A stretch of 60,000 nt of DNA. It comes from Diphasiastrum complanatum. Lineage: Eukaryota > Streptophyta > Lycopodiopsida > Lycopodiales > Lycopodiaceae. Location: contig CM055108.1 of assembly GCA_029204225.1 (NCBI GenBank), positions 18,821,779 through 18,881,778 on the forward strand, read 5' to 3'. The notes beneath the pieces were generated by a model. It was not told the origin of the DNA and did no database searches. It saw only the letters and a program-made list of their open reading frames with translations. Positions 12,851-22,909 of this stretch are shown here, in pieces (positions within the stretch are counted from its first letter, which is position 1; the number at the start of each line of letters is the position of its first letter). Position numbers and translations under genes: made by a program.

Positions 12851-13039
12851 CATTTCTGACATCAAATCCCTGATCAATTGGTACTTGATCGCAATGTGTT
12901 TCGTTCATGGCTTGGATCCATTGTCCTTCTCTGGACATTCAATTGCCTCCTTGAATGTCTGTGGTTCGCCACTGAATCCACAGAATTCTTCTAATGTGGA
13001 AGCAGAGCTACCTGGCACATATCTTGTTGGCGCTCTTCT

Positions 13040-13348
13040 TTATTTTGTCGACCTTCTAGGAGATCCTCTTGGAACTGCAATGCCTTTGTCTTTGTCTGCT
13101 CTGCTAGGTCCGAAATTATCTTGGTTTACAGGCCCTGTAGCAGAAGGTTGCCTCTCAAATCTTTCGTCTTCTGATTTGTCACTTGAATGCGAAACGACTC
13201 GAAAATCTTTGTTTTTGTGTTCACCTTCTGCTCCCTTTGTCACTGGTGGCAGATCATAGTATTGTCTTTCCAAAATTTCGTAGCTGACAAGATCATCATT
13301 GTCCATCGTTCTGCTCTCATCAAATCTGACATCTCTCATTGTCTTCAT
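13040..13348 (-). pseudogene. E2 integrase-RT linker
   Basis: Frame starting VRFDESRTMDNDDLVSYEIL continues the copia polyprotein after the integrase C-terminus. It is hydrophilic and low-complexity, as expected for the linker, and is equivalent to the E8 stretch around 56455-56720 (VRDVKCD, then VVYEILINYYELP). Confidence 0.65.
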
Positions 13349-13395
13349 AGTGATTCTACCAAATATCTTTGTTCAGCTTTCTCATCAAGCTTCTT

Positions 13396-14167
13396 TCAAA
13401 GCTTATCAGGGATATGTGCATAAGCTGCATAGCCAAAGACTCTAATGTGAGATAGGTTGGGCTTTCTACCCCACCATAATTCGTGTGGTGTCGTGTGAGG
13501 GACACCAAACTTTTTTGTCCTGTTTTGAACATACACAATTGTAGTTACTGCTTCAGCCCATAGTACTCTTGGAGCTTTCGAGTAGGCCATCATGCATCTG
13601 GCAGCTTCCATCAGAGTTCTATTCTTTCTCTCTACAGCATCGTTGTGCTGCAATGTGTAAGTTGTAGTCCTTCTGTGAATGATACCACGATCATTGCAGA
13701 AGTCAGTGAAGTGATTCGAGATGTATTTGCCACCTCGATCCGTTTTGATTTGCTTCACTTTGTTGCCAGTGCATCTCTCTGTCCAATTCACGTACCTTGT
13801 GAATTTTATCAATTGCTTCTGACTTTTTCAAAATGAAATACACTCTGGCAAATTCACTATAATCATCAATGAAGGTAATGTAATATTTCGAGCCTCCTAC
13901 TGAGATCACATCAAAAGGCCCACAGATGTCAGAATGCACTAACTCCAGAATCTTGGTCATTTGGTAGGAGTCCTTGACAAATGAAGTGCATGACATCTTA
14001 CCCTTCAGACATGCATCACAGGTGGTCAAATTATTCACATTTGAGATGCTGACCCCGGTTATTGCTCCATGATGGCTTGCTTGGTAAAGTGTCATCATGT
14101 TCGAATTCGAGATGTTGACCCCTGTTATTGCTCCATCGAACTCATATGGCATAGTCTCATGTGCCAC
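13396..14167 (-). pseudogene. E2 integrase (rve core), frameshifted
   Basis: Two overlapping frames together cover the copia integrase. 14167-13703 has CDACLKGKMS (zinc CxxC end), VHSDICGPF (first catalytic Asp) and YYITFIDDYS. 13812-13396 has KTDRGGKY (second Asp) and VERKNRTLMEAARC (Glu), then WAEAVTTIVYVQNR and PNLSHIRVFGYAAYAHIPDKL. A frameshift near 13760 separates the two halves. The zinc-binding region carries a tandem duplication (14042-14137). Not functional as it stands. Confidence 0.8.
14042..14137 (-). repeat. In-frame 66-bp duplication inside the E2 integrase N-terminus
   Basis: The peptide GAITGVNISN / GAITGVSISN appears twice, from two copies of a block containing TGACCCC.GTTATTGCTCCAT at about 14050 and 14116. 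It lies between the two halves of the zinc-binding region. Confidence 0.75.
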
Positions 14168-14652
14168 AGAGTGTCTGGTGAATCATCATGAGTCTGATGC
14201 ACTTGATCTGCAAGCAGACATACCTTCAGGTGATATAGATTACTTTTTCTTCTACCTCGAGTGATCAAGGTACTGGTACTAGCATCAACAATGTTGCATG
14301 CTTTGTCAAAAAATGTCACACGCATCTCTGTATCAACTATCCTTGCCACAGAAAGCAAGTCCTGCTGCAGTGTAGGCACAAATAGAACATCTTTGAGTCG
14401 TCTGTCTCTGCCATTTGTGTTGAGCCAGAGTGAACCAATACCATTCACTTGATGTTTGGATCCATCTCCAAGAACAATGAATCTTGAAAGATCAGCACTT
14501 CGAAAATCAGACATGATTTGTCTTGATGTCACGAAGTGTGAGGTAGCTCCTGAGTCTAGGATCACCTCTTGTGTGTCAGGTGTTGACATTGCACACACAT
14601 TTGCACAAATGTAGGTGGTCGAACGATTTTTTTTCGATCTCTCTTCGCCCAT
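14125..14652 (-). pseudogene. E2 aspartic protease and GAG-pre-integrase region
   Basis: The frame contains VILDSGATSHFV (protease active site DSGA), FIVLGDGSKHQVNGIGSLWL, DVLFVPTLQQDLLSVARIVD and LWHMRLCHMSSMEQ (histidines of the integrase zinc site). This is the typical copia order. The frame breaks just after the histidine pair. Confidence 0.8.
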
Positions 14653-14719
14653 TTTCGAGCTCTCTGGCTTCTCGACATAGGACGAACTGTTACTGTTCTC
14701 CTATCTGTTCTGTGCTTAT

Positions 14720-15990
14720 TTGTTCCTTGGGTTCAGGCGGCAATCTATGGCTGCATGACCTTTCTTGTGGCAGTGGATACACTCAATTTTTGGATTGAGC
14801 TAGCACGTATCGACTATGTGCCCTTCTCATTTGCATCTCACACAAGTCTTCTTTTCTCCACCTTGCTATTTCGACCTCTCTTTGTTCTTCCATTTGTCTT
14901 TGTTGGTCCCCTCTGCTTGTTGATCACAATCCTGCCTTTGATTCGACTCCCTCTTAGGTTTGAATTGTTTCTTTGTCTTTTCTTTATTGTTGTAGAGGGC
15001 TTGGTCAGAAGCATCCTTGTGATCAAGATGCTCTCTCGCCTTGACTTCCTCTCAAATCTCGACAATTGCCTTTTCGAGGGTCATTGTAGGATCTTTTGCG
15101 AACAAGGTTCTAGCTGTCTGAAAATATCTAGGTAAGGCTCTCAACAGGTAAGTGAACTGCTTCTTTGTTGACACTGCATTTTCTGCTCCAGAGTTGTGTA
15201 GTGATAGGAATAGATCCTTCATCTCCCTTACAAAAAAAGTGAGGTCTTTGCCATCCCACTGCAGATTTGTCAGCTGATCTTCCAGCATCATTATTTGACT
15301 GCGTGATTTCGTTTGAAATCTCGTGAACAGTGTATTCCACATCTCCTTTGCCTTGGAGAGTGTAGCCAGGTCAAGTGTGAGACATTAGGGGAGTTTTGAG
15401 CTCCAAAAAGACCCTTTAAGAATTCATGCAAGATGTCTTTTATATTATTAAAATATTATAACACTAATACTTTTGACTTGCCATAACTTTTTAATTATAG
15501 CTCAAAAGTACATCATGTAACATATCATTGGAAAGCCCTTGTTGAGTGCTTTCCAATGCACCAAACTTCGCTAAATTCGGACTTACTACTACGAACTTAT
15601 GCCATTTTTAGTGTGGAATCAAAATGTGGACTCAAAAAGTTACATTACGTAGATTTCAGATTTGAGTGTTTTGATTGGTCCATGTGTAGGAAAAATTTGA
15701 GAAAAAATACAAAAAGAATCTTCACAAAGAGTCCTTTTTGAATTTAGAACTCCTCTAATGCTATCCTCGATGGATGATGATAGCAAGGCTACTGCCTTGT
15801 CATTTTTCTCCCTCCATTCGCGTAGCTCTTTGACTGATGTTGTAGGCATCTCCTCTGTGCCATCCACCCAGGGGAATAAACCTTCACCCTTTAGTATCAG
15901 CGAGGTCTTTACTTTCCATGCTACAAAGTTAGATCCTGACGAATCTAGAACTGTACAGAGCTTGGATTGTATGTTGTTGATTGAAGCCAT
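14720..15990 (-). pseudogene. E2 gag (UBN2 family, two zinc knuckles), interrupted
   Basis: The gag starts MASINNIQSKLCTVLDSSG at 15990 and runs to SSSIEDSI, where a TIR element (15384-15759) is inserted. It resumes in frame 15342-15052 (MWNTLFTRFQTKSRSQIMML). Two adjacent CCHC knuckles are readable near 14750-14850 (CVRC..GHIVDTC and CIHCHKKGHAAIDC), with a stop codon in the first. Function in the family: capsid-like particle and RNA packaging. Confidence 0.8.
15384..15759. mobile_element. 376-bp TIR element (MITE-like) inserted in E2 gag
   Basis: The ends are inverted repeats: ATTAGGGGAGTTTTGAGCTC at the left, matched by the reverse complement of the right end (ATTAGAGGAGTTCTAAATTC), with similarity running about 40 bp. 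The gag coding trace stops at one end and resumes at the other. No transposase is encoded. The target duplication is short or unclear (TA, or TTA/TAA). The same terminal family bounds 20648-21460. Confidence 0.75.
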
Positions 15991-16090
15991 TGCTTCTGAA
16001 TTTTGTGTTCACTTGTTGGTGGTTCATTGTTTGAATGCTTTAGCCTCTTTGATCTGATAGCTTTTCGGCTATGTCAGACTTTGACAAGGT

Positions 16091-16103
16091 GGCTCTGATA
16101 CCA
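16091..16103 (-). other. Primer-binding site of E2
   Basis: The minus strand reads TGGTATCAGAGCC one base after the LTR end (AGCATCA), complementary to initiator-Met tRNA. Confidence 0.9.
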
Positions 16104-16104
16104 T

Positions 16105-17323
16105 TGATGCTAAATAATGCACTCAAGAAATGCAAATTCTAGCTAAAGCTCTAGTGACAAACTGATAAAATTAAATCACGAACGATTCGCGAAACTTTTT
16201 GCAACACTCAAATTATTTATGTTCGAGTTGGATCAATCAGGCTTTGTGATACAACGAAACGGAACGAGACAAAATCTGGAAGTAAACGAAACGAAACGAA
16301 GTGAAGCAAAACTTAAATGAGCTTTGACATTGATTCAAGTTGGAAGCACACAGATCATGAAAAAAAATGAAACGAAGCGAAAGAATTCGCGACAAGATCA
16401 ACCAAGCTCTGTAGTGAGATGAGACGAGACAAAAAAAAATAGGACGAAACAAAACCTAAGTGAGCCTCTGAAATTGATTTATCCTTATAGCCAAGTGATC
16501 GCGAAGCAAAGCGAAGCACGAAGCGAAAGAATTCGCGAACGAAATCAGTTCGTCAGGAATTCAGATATGATAGTTGGTCACTTCCAGCTATATCATTCCT
16601 ACAGTCCTTCGGAGAGTAGACAGACACTGTTGATCTACTTCAATAGATTAATGTAGCATTCAACAATATCAAAACAAGGTGCAAAATTAAAGAAACAAGA
16701 GAATCAGACACATGAATAGTAGCAGACGAATTTACATTCAGGATCATACAATCATACAGATTAATAATGTGCATAACAGCTACAATATCATCTATTGATT
16801 TTTCTGATTCTTCAAGCACTGCATGCAGATCCACGGAGTGCGTTGGCGTGAGAGAAATACAATTCTCTCACGAATTTGTGTCTCGCTTACTAGCGGACTT
16901 GTGGATCTACAAATTCTATACGAAATTGTCTCGCACGCAGGCGGACTCATATTCTGTATATTTCGTCTTCTAACTTCTTGTCTTGCTTACTAGCATTAGA
17001 CTTACATTATTATGCATCAAACAGAAAGTATATAGTTCGCAAACAATTTCGTGTCGCGTCTTGTAACTTACAGATTAGAAAAGACTAAACATCTACAACT
17101 AATCGCGAATCACAAGAGTGGCAGATTAGCCACGATTTAGAACACTTCTGATGATGTCATGACATTAGATCAAATATTTGTACCCCTTGGGACTTGGCTG
17201 ATCTTTTTGGCTGTTCATGGGGCACGACTGATTTCGTGTCGTGTCGTGTCGTGTCGCCTTTTGTCAAAGGTTCAGAATTGAAAGCTAGCAAAACTTTGGC
17301 ATTAGAAACAAAATGTTTCTTCA
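16105..17323 (-). mobile_element. 5' LTR of E2 (about 1.22 kb)
   Basis: On the plus strand it starts TGATGCTAAATAATGC beside the primer site and ends TGTTTCTTCA. The far boundary is set by alignment with an inverted copy at 41218-42178, which begins TGAAGAAACAAAACG. It is full of short 'acgaaacgaa' and 'gattcgcgaa' words. No coding sequence. Confidence 0.75.
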
Positions 17324-17479
17324 GTGAGCAGCCCTTTGCCTGTCAAGAAGGGTTAGAACACAAAGATAGGTTCCTCACTATGTTTAGTTGCTAGTTTAGA
17401 TGATCTTCTATCACTACACTAGCTCTAACCCACTTAACTCTACTTTCACTAACACTAAAAACAAGCACACATCAAGATT

Positions 17480-18299
<820 letters not shown>

Positions 18300-19350
18300 A
18301 ATCACAAGAAAAATGATAATGACTGTCATTTAAGTGAAAATTTTTGGTCATCATTTATTTTACATTTTGAAAAATCAGAAAGAACCAATTTTATGGCCGT
18401 TGTTTATTTTAATGGCCATCATTTAAGTTGATTTATATGATGATTTTAGGTCGTCATTTATTCTCATTTTGGCAAAATACAAAAGATGATTTTTATTGGC
18501 CGTCATTTAAGTCGATTAGATGACAATTTTTTACCGTCATTTATTTTTCATTACATAAAAAAAATGTGTTTTGTTGGCCGTCATTTAAGTCAATTAGATG
18601 ATGGTTTTTGGCCGTCATTTCTTTTTCATTTCGGCAAAATAAAAAGGACGATTTTTAATGGCCGTCATTTAAGTTGATTTAAATGACGATTTTTGGCCGT
18701 CATTTATTATTCGTTTTGGCAAAATAAAAAGGACATTTTATAATGGCCATCATTTAAATTGATTTAAATGATGGTTTTGGGCCGTTATTTATTCTTCATT
18801 TAGGGAGAATAAAAAAGGTGGTTTTTAATGACTGTCATTAATGTCCACTTAAATGACGGCCGTCATTTAGTTTTCGTTTGGGCAAAATAAAAACGACAAT
18901 TTTTAATGGTCGTCATTTGAATTGATTTAAATGACGGTTTTTGGCTGTCATTTATCCTTCGTTTCGGCAAAATAAAAAAGGATGGTTTTTTATGGTCATC
19001 GTTTAAGTTGATTTAAAATGACGATTTTTGGTTGTCATCTATTCTCCATTTTGGCAAAATAAAAAAGACAGTTTTTCTATGGCCATCATTAAAGTCGATT
19101 TAATGACGGCTTTTTACCGTCATTAAGATGGTTTAAATGAGAGTTTTTGGTCGTCATTTTTTTTTAGATTATAAATAAATAAATGAAGGATTTTTATTGG
19201 CCGTCATTTAAGATAACATAAATGACGATTTTTGGCCATCATTGCAATCATTGGTTTTAATGACATGGATTAAATGACGACCCTCAAAAATTGTCATTAA
19301 AATCAGGCTAAATGATGGTTTTTTGCCGTCATTTTTTTTCCATTTCGGCC
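18300..19350. repeat. Array of about ten 85-bp repeats with internal palindromes, CACTA-like subterminal region
   Basis: A unit containing GGCAAAATAAAAAAGGA and GCCGTCATTTAA recurs at about 18466, 18550, 18625, 18712, 18797, 18873, 18959 and 19049, with looser copies on both sides. Within each unit ATGACGG and CCGTCAT lie head to head, so each can form a small hairpin. The left edge reads ATCACAAGAAAAATGATAA, close to CACTACAAGAAAAAT, the start of many plant CACTA (En/Spm) elements, whose subterminal regions carry such inverted short repeats. No transposase is seen, and the array abuts gypsy sequence near 19350. Confidence 0.75.
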
Positions 19351-19394
19351 TTGTATATGGCTTTTAGCCACGTTCGCCAATTTCTATCAGACTC

Positions 19395-19883
19395 AAAGGT
19401 CTCAAGATGCAAGATGCAATGGATTTACTACAACATATGCAAAAAATATTGCAAGGGGCCAAAGAAAGCATTAAAGCCGCTCAAGATAGAACTCAGTTTT
19501 ATGCTAACTGTGGTCACTCATCTCGAGAATTTTGAGGTCAAAACTTGAATGTATCTTAAAATCCCAAAAAATTCTAAGGTATTGAGGATGAGAAAATGTC
19601 ATAAGCTATCTCCACGATATAGCGGTCCTTACAAGGTTGTAAAAAAAATCAATTGGGTTGCTTATTAGCTAGTTCGTTCAATTGGGGTACTTGGAATTCA
19701 TCTTGTTTTCCATGTAAGTGTGATTGACATTCGTTGACACCAATTGAGAAACCGTATGGTTTCTGAGTTTCTGGTATGTTGGAAGGTAAGTCTAATGAGG
19801 AGGACATTTGGGAGAGGGAAGACTATTTTAGATTGAACTTCCTTGGTTTGCTCCCTTTAGGAGGCTCTTAAAGGGGGAGAGAA
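19395..19883 (+). pseudogene. Ty3/gypsy integrase C-terminal fragment
   Basis: The plus strand in shifting frames reads LLQHMQKILQGAKESIKAAQ, then LSPRYSGPYKVVKKINWVAY, then FHVSVID. These match the end of gypsy/chromovirus integrases (tether region with LSPRY.GPY and HPVFHVS). Stops and frameshifts are present. A polypurine tract (TAAAGGGGGAGAGAA, 19869-19883) follows directly, then an LTR, so this is the true 3' end of a gypsy element whose upstream part is missing. Confidence 0.8.
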
Positions 19884-20413
19884 TGTTACGTACCCATAAG
19901 GACATGCAACAGGTGATCTGAGCTGAATTCTCATTTATGGGATAGAACGATGGTCTAGAGCAATAGGCCTTTTGGATGCCACGTATCAATGTCCTATTGG
20001 CCTGAGGTGACTATTTGTTATGAACCCATGTCAGTTTGCACAACTGACGCATGTCGCTGGTCATGTGTGACTCTTATGGTCGGAGATGACCCCACCTGGA
20101 CTATGTATATAGAGGTGGATCTCCATAAGCTTGTCATTCATTCATTGTCTCTTGGAAAATGAAGAGCTCTTCTATTGGTGGGAAGGTCAGGATGATTATC
20201 TAGGCCTCAAGATATAGGTAAGCAAGGGTCAAGGGTAAGGTATGGTGGTATGGGACACCATGGCTTATCAGAGATCCGAACTTGCTTGATGGTGGTCTAT
20301 AGCTCCAGTGCACGGGGGAGAGGTGGTAGTACCTCTATGGATGGGCAGTAACGTAGTGTTCGTCACCTGATTGTGTCTTAGCAATGAACGGTTCGACGAT
20401 GGCAATTTTAACA
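19884..20413 (+). mobile_element. 3' LTR of the gypsy element
   Basis: It starts TGTTACGTACCCATAAGG immediately after the polypurine tract. A fitting end is TTTTAACA at 20413 (TG..CA termini, about 530 bp). The start is firm. The end is a guess, because the 5' LTR is absent for comparison. Confidence 0.6.
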
Positions 20414-20647
20414 AAGTAGGTCCTTCCACCAATAAACCCATAGCAACATGAAAGAACAATCGATACTTTCAAGAGTTTTTCCTCTTTAAGGTTTTATCGC
20501 TTTTTTTGGCACCATTATTCTATTTATGCCCAAAACAGAACATTATAGAAATTTCACAATTCACATTTACACTATCCATGCTCTATTTGATGTGACACAT
20601 TCTTATATGCATATACTAGTATACAAATATTTAAAATCCCCCATTTC

Positions 20648-21460
20648 ATTAGATAAACTTGGGACTAAAAAGGGCCCTTTAATAATGTAGAGAGAGAAAA
20701 TTATTAGGTTGCCCAAGTTGAATTTCGAACAATCACTTGTGAGATGAATTAATTACATTAAAATTCAAAATGAAGTGGGCGGGAAACCTGAGGTCGTGTC
20801 CTCGTGCATATGGCGTCGCGTCGCGCCACGTGGAAGGCAGGTGGAGGAAAACAGCTTGCTCATCGTAAAAGAAGTGTAGCATCTCTTTATACCGTTGCAT
20901 AGAGCATGAAAAGCTGCACACTTTTGCTTTTTGGACTACTTCAATCAGACACACACTTAAAAAGTTATGGCAGTCTGAAGATTCATACTTTACATGATAT
21001 CATAGCCAAGTCGCTCGACTCCAATATCAGGTAGGGTATGAATCTTCAAACTGCCATAACTCTCTAATCGTGTCGGAATGAAATGATCCAAAAAGCAAAA
21101 GCGTGCAATTTTTCATGCTCTATGCAACGGTATAAAGAGATGCTACACTTATTTTATGATGAGCAAGTTGTTTTCCTCCCCCTCCACATGTGCCCGCTCC
21201 ACCTGCCTTCCAAGAGATGCGGCATGATGCCATATGTGCGAGGACACGGCCTCAAGTTTCTGGCCCACTTCATTTTGAATGTTAGTATAATTAGTTTGTT
21301 TTACAAGTGGCTATCCGAAATTGAACTTGGGAAACTACCGTTACTGTTCAGCACACATGGATATACACCATTGAGCCATGTGAACATAAAATCTTTGAAA
21401 AGTTTAAAAAAAAAAAAACATCTTTATAAAAGTCCTTTTTGGATTGAGAGTTCCCCTAAT
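20648..21460. mobile_element. Foldback-type TIR element with about 290-bp inverted arms
   Basis: The outer termini (ATTAGATAAACTTGGGAC at the left; the right end GAGTTCCCCTAAT) belong to the same family as the element at 15384. Inside, 20707-20990 and about 21036-21332 are long inverted repeats of each other, separated by about 45 bp. The arms even keep the same open frame (KAKVCSFSCSMQRYKEMLH against KAKACNFSCSMQRYKEMLH), which reflects the repeat rather than a proven gene. A transcript would form a hairpin of nearly 300 bp, a natural source of siRNA. Confidence 0.8.
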
Positions 21461-22600
21461 AGTTTTCCACATAGAGTTGTAATTTAAGTAAAGGCAGTTT
21501 GCTTGATATGTCTAAGTGCATCAAATTATGCCAAGAATTTCTTTCCTTTGAAGATTATGGTTTAGCTTTGTGAATGAGTTGTTGTTTTATGGAAAAAGAC
21601 CATAAAATAAAATGTTAATTAGATTATCATTTGTGCAAACTACATGTGACACATTATGAGATATTGAAGTTTATAAAATTGTCCCAACATTACACCTTTT
21701 AAAAGTAAAATCTATGGACCATACAAAAAAATTTAGACATCTGTAAAATGCGAAGACAATGTTGTACGCTTGGGAAAAGTGTTTTTAGTAACCTTTATAT
21801 CGTTTAATTATGGCTCCAATTTAACGGCCTCATCAAAATTTTATAATTGTGTCCATCACAGTGCAATGTATGGGCAAAGTTGTTGACTACAACCGGCAAG
21901 GTGCAGGCTCTAATGCTAGCCGCTACGTAGTGACATCTTAGGTGCTTGCTCCTCACTTGCCGTTGCCCAAATGGCATTGCTAGGTTGTATATGTTGTGTA
22001 TAACCTACTAGTTGCATAACTCTGTATCCAAAAGAAAAGAATTTATAGCCGTTTAATCAAGTGCAAAGGTCACTAAAAACAACGATTCTCTCATTATCGG
22101 CAGGAGTAGGAGTTCTACTTCAATCCACCACACAAAAGAGGACATACAAGAGGAAAAAACACAAGAGTTTAATAGGATGCAAAGAAATGAACCAAAACTA
22201 CTTTTTTCACACATGATGCATCAATTTCATCTAAATCTACAACTGATATGAATTATTGGCATCTATGGAAGTCCTTTGGATCGTATCTCCACAAATGACT
22301 CAAACTCGCAGTATCTTATTTGGAAAAACTGTAAGCTTATGCATGCTCTAGAAACAGAGACATGCTTTCTCATTAGAAAGGTCTGTGAAAATTTTACTCT
22401 TGCAATTTTTCTTTTCAGCACCTGTTACTTGAAGTTTGATTTCTTTTTCTCATGAATGCTCTATGGCACAGGTTTGTTTTGTGGATATGTCGTTTGGCTG
22501 ATATCAGTTCCTGACCTGTTCCGCCTTTAGGATCGACAGACTCCAAATCGAGTAATTCTATGCTGTTCTTTTCAGAACTTCGGCTATTTGATTGCGATTT
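21461..22600. other. Non-coding, nothing recognised
   Basis: AT-rich with short frames only. No conserved protein, RNA gene or element end was supported. Confidence 0.4.
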
Positions 22601-22611
22601 TTATTTTGCAT

Positions 22612-22821
22612 CTAGTTTCCTGATCGTGAAGAACGACGAGCGTACGGCCTCTTATCTGTAAGGTTACTCTGATTAGTGCTCTTTCTTGCTGCTTCTTGAA
22701 ATGGAAGCGCTTCCTGCTTTCTTGAGATTGTCAACGGCGCTCGGCAAATTGAAGGCTTGGCGGTGGAGTATTTGATGAACAGTAGAAAGATATGTTGCAA
22801 AGCGAGGAGCAATCTCATCAT
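22612..22821 (-). CDS. Hypothetical small peptide with signal-like N-terminus
   Basis: 69 codons starting MMRLLLALQHIFLLFIKY, a hydrophobic stretch that could be a signal peptide, followed by a basic C-terminus ending RPYARRSSRSGN. A TATA-like box (ATTATAAATC, minus strand, near 22905) lies about 85 bp upstream. Against it, a nearer ATG just upstream opens a different 51-codon frame, and the C-terminus matches none of the plant peptide families I know (CLE, IDA, CEP, RGF, PSK). It may be chance within a non-coding transcript. Confidence 0.2.
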   Translation of the reverse strand: MMRLLLALQHIFLLFIKYSTAKPSICRAPLTISRKQEALPFQEAARKSTNQSNLTDKRPYARRSSRSGN

Positions 22822-22909
22822 TCCACATCTTGAAAGATTTTGCGCGTGGTGAAAAGTACGGAGAGTGACTTACAAAATTTCCGTTGCTACACTGAGTTAA
22901 ATCATGATT

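Larger units (their letters stand above)
12880..17323 (-). mobile_element. Decayed Ty1/copia element E2 with 5' LTR, no 3' LTR
   Basis: Order on the minus strand: LTR (17323-16105), primer site, gag, protease, integrase, linker. This is the copia order, with integrase before RT. Only a trace of RT start (EPQTFKEAIE near 12950) survives before the E1 LTR, so E1 either inserted into E2 or a deletion joined them. The internal region has frameshifts and a TIR-element insertion (15384-15759). The closest relative in the window is E8 (54530-57650), which shares its gag and protease. Confidence 0.85.

Noticed and set aside
12885-13259. 124-codon plus-strand frame
   Set aside because: It is the antisense shadow of the E2 linker and RT-start region.
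18300-19350. CRISPR-like array
   Set aside because: Units are diverged, spacers are not unique, there are no cas genes, and the context is plant nuclear DNA. It fits transposon subterminal repeats.
20733-21487. Two homologous proteins (20733-20954 minus, 21083-21487 plus) as a divergent gene pair
   Set aside because: They are the two arms of one inverted repeat. The frames match because the DNA does, and no known domain is present.
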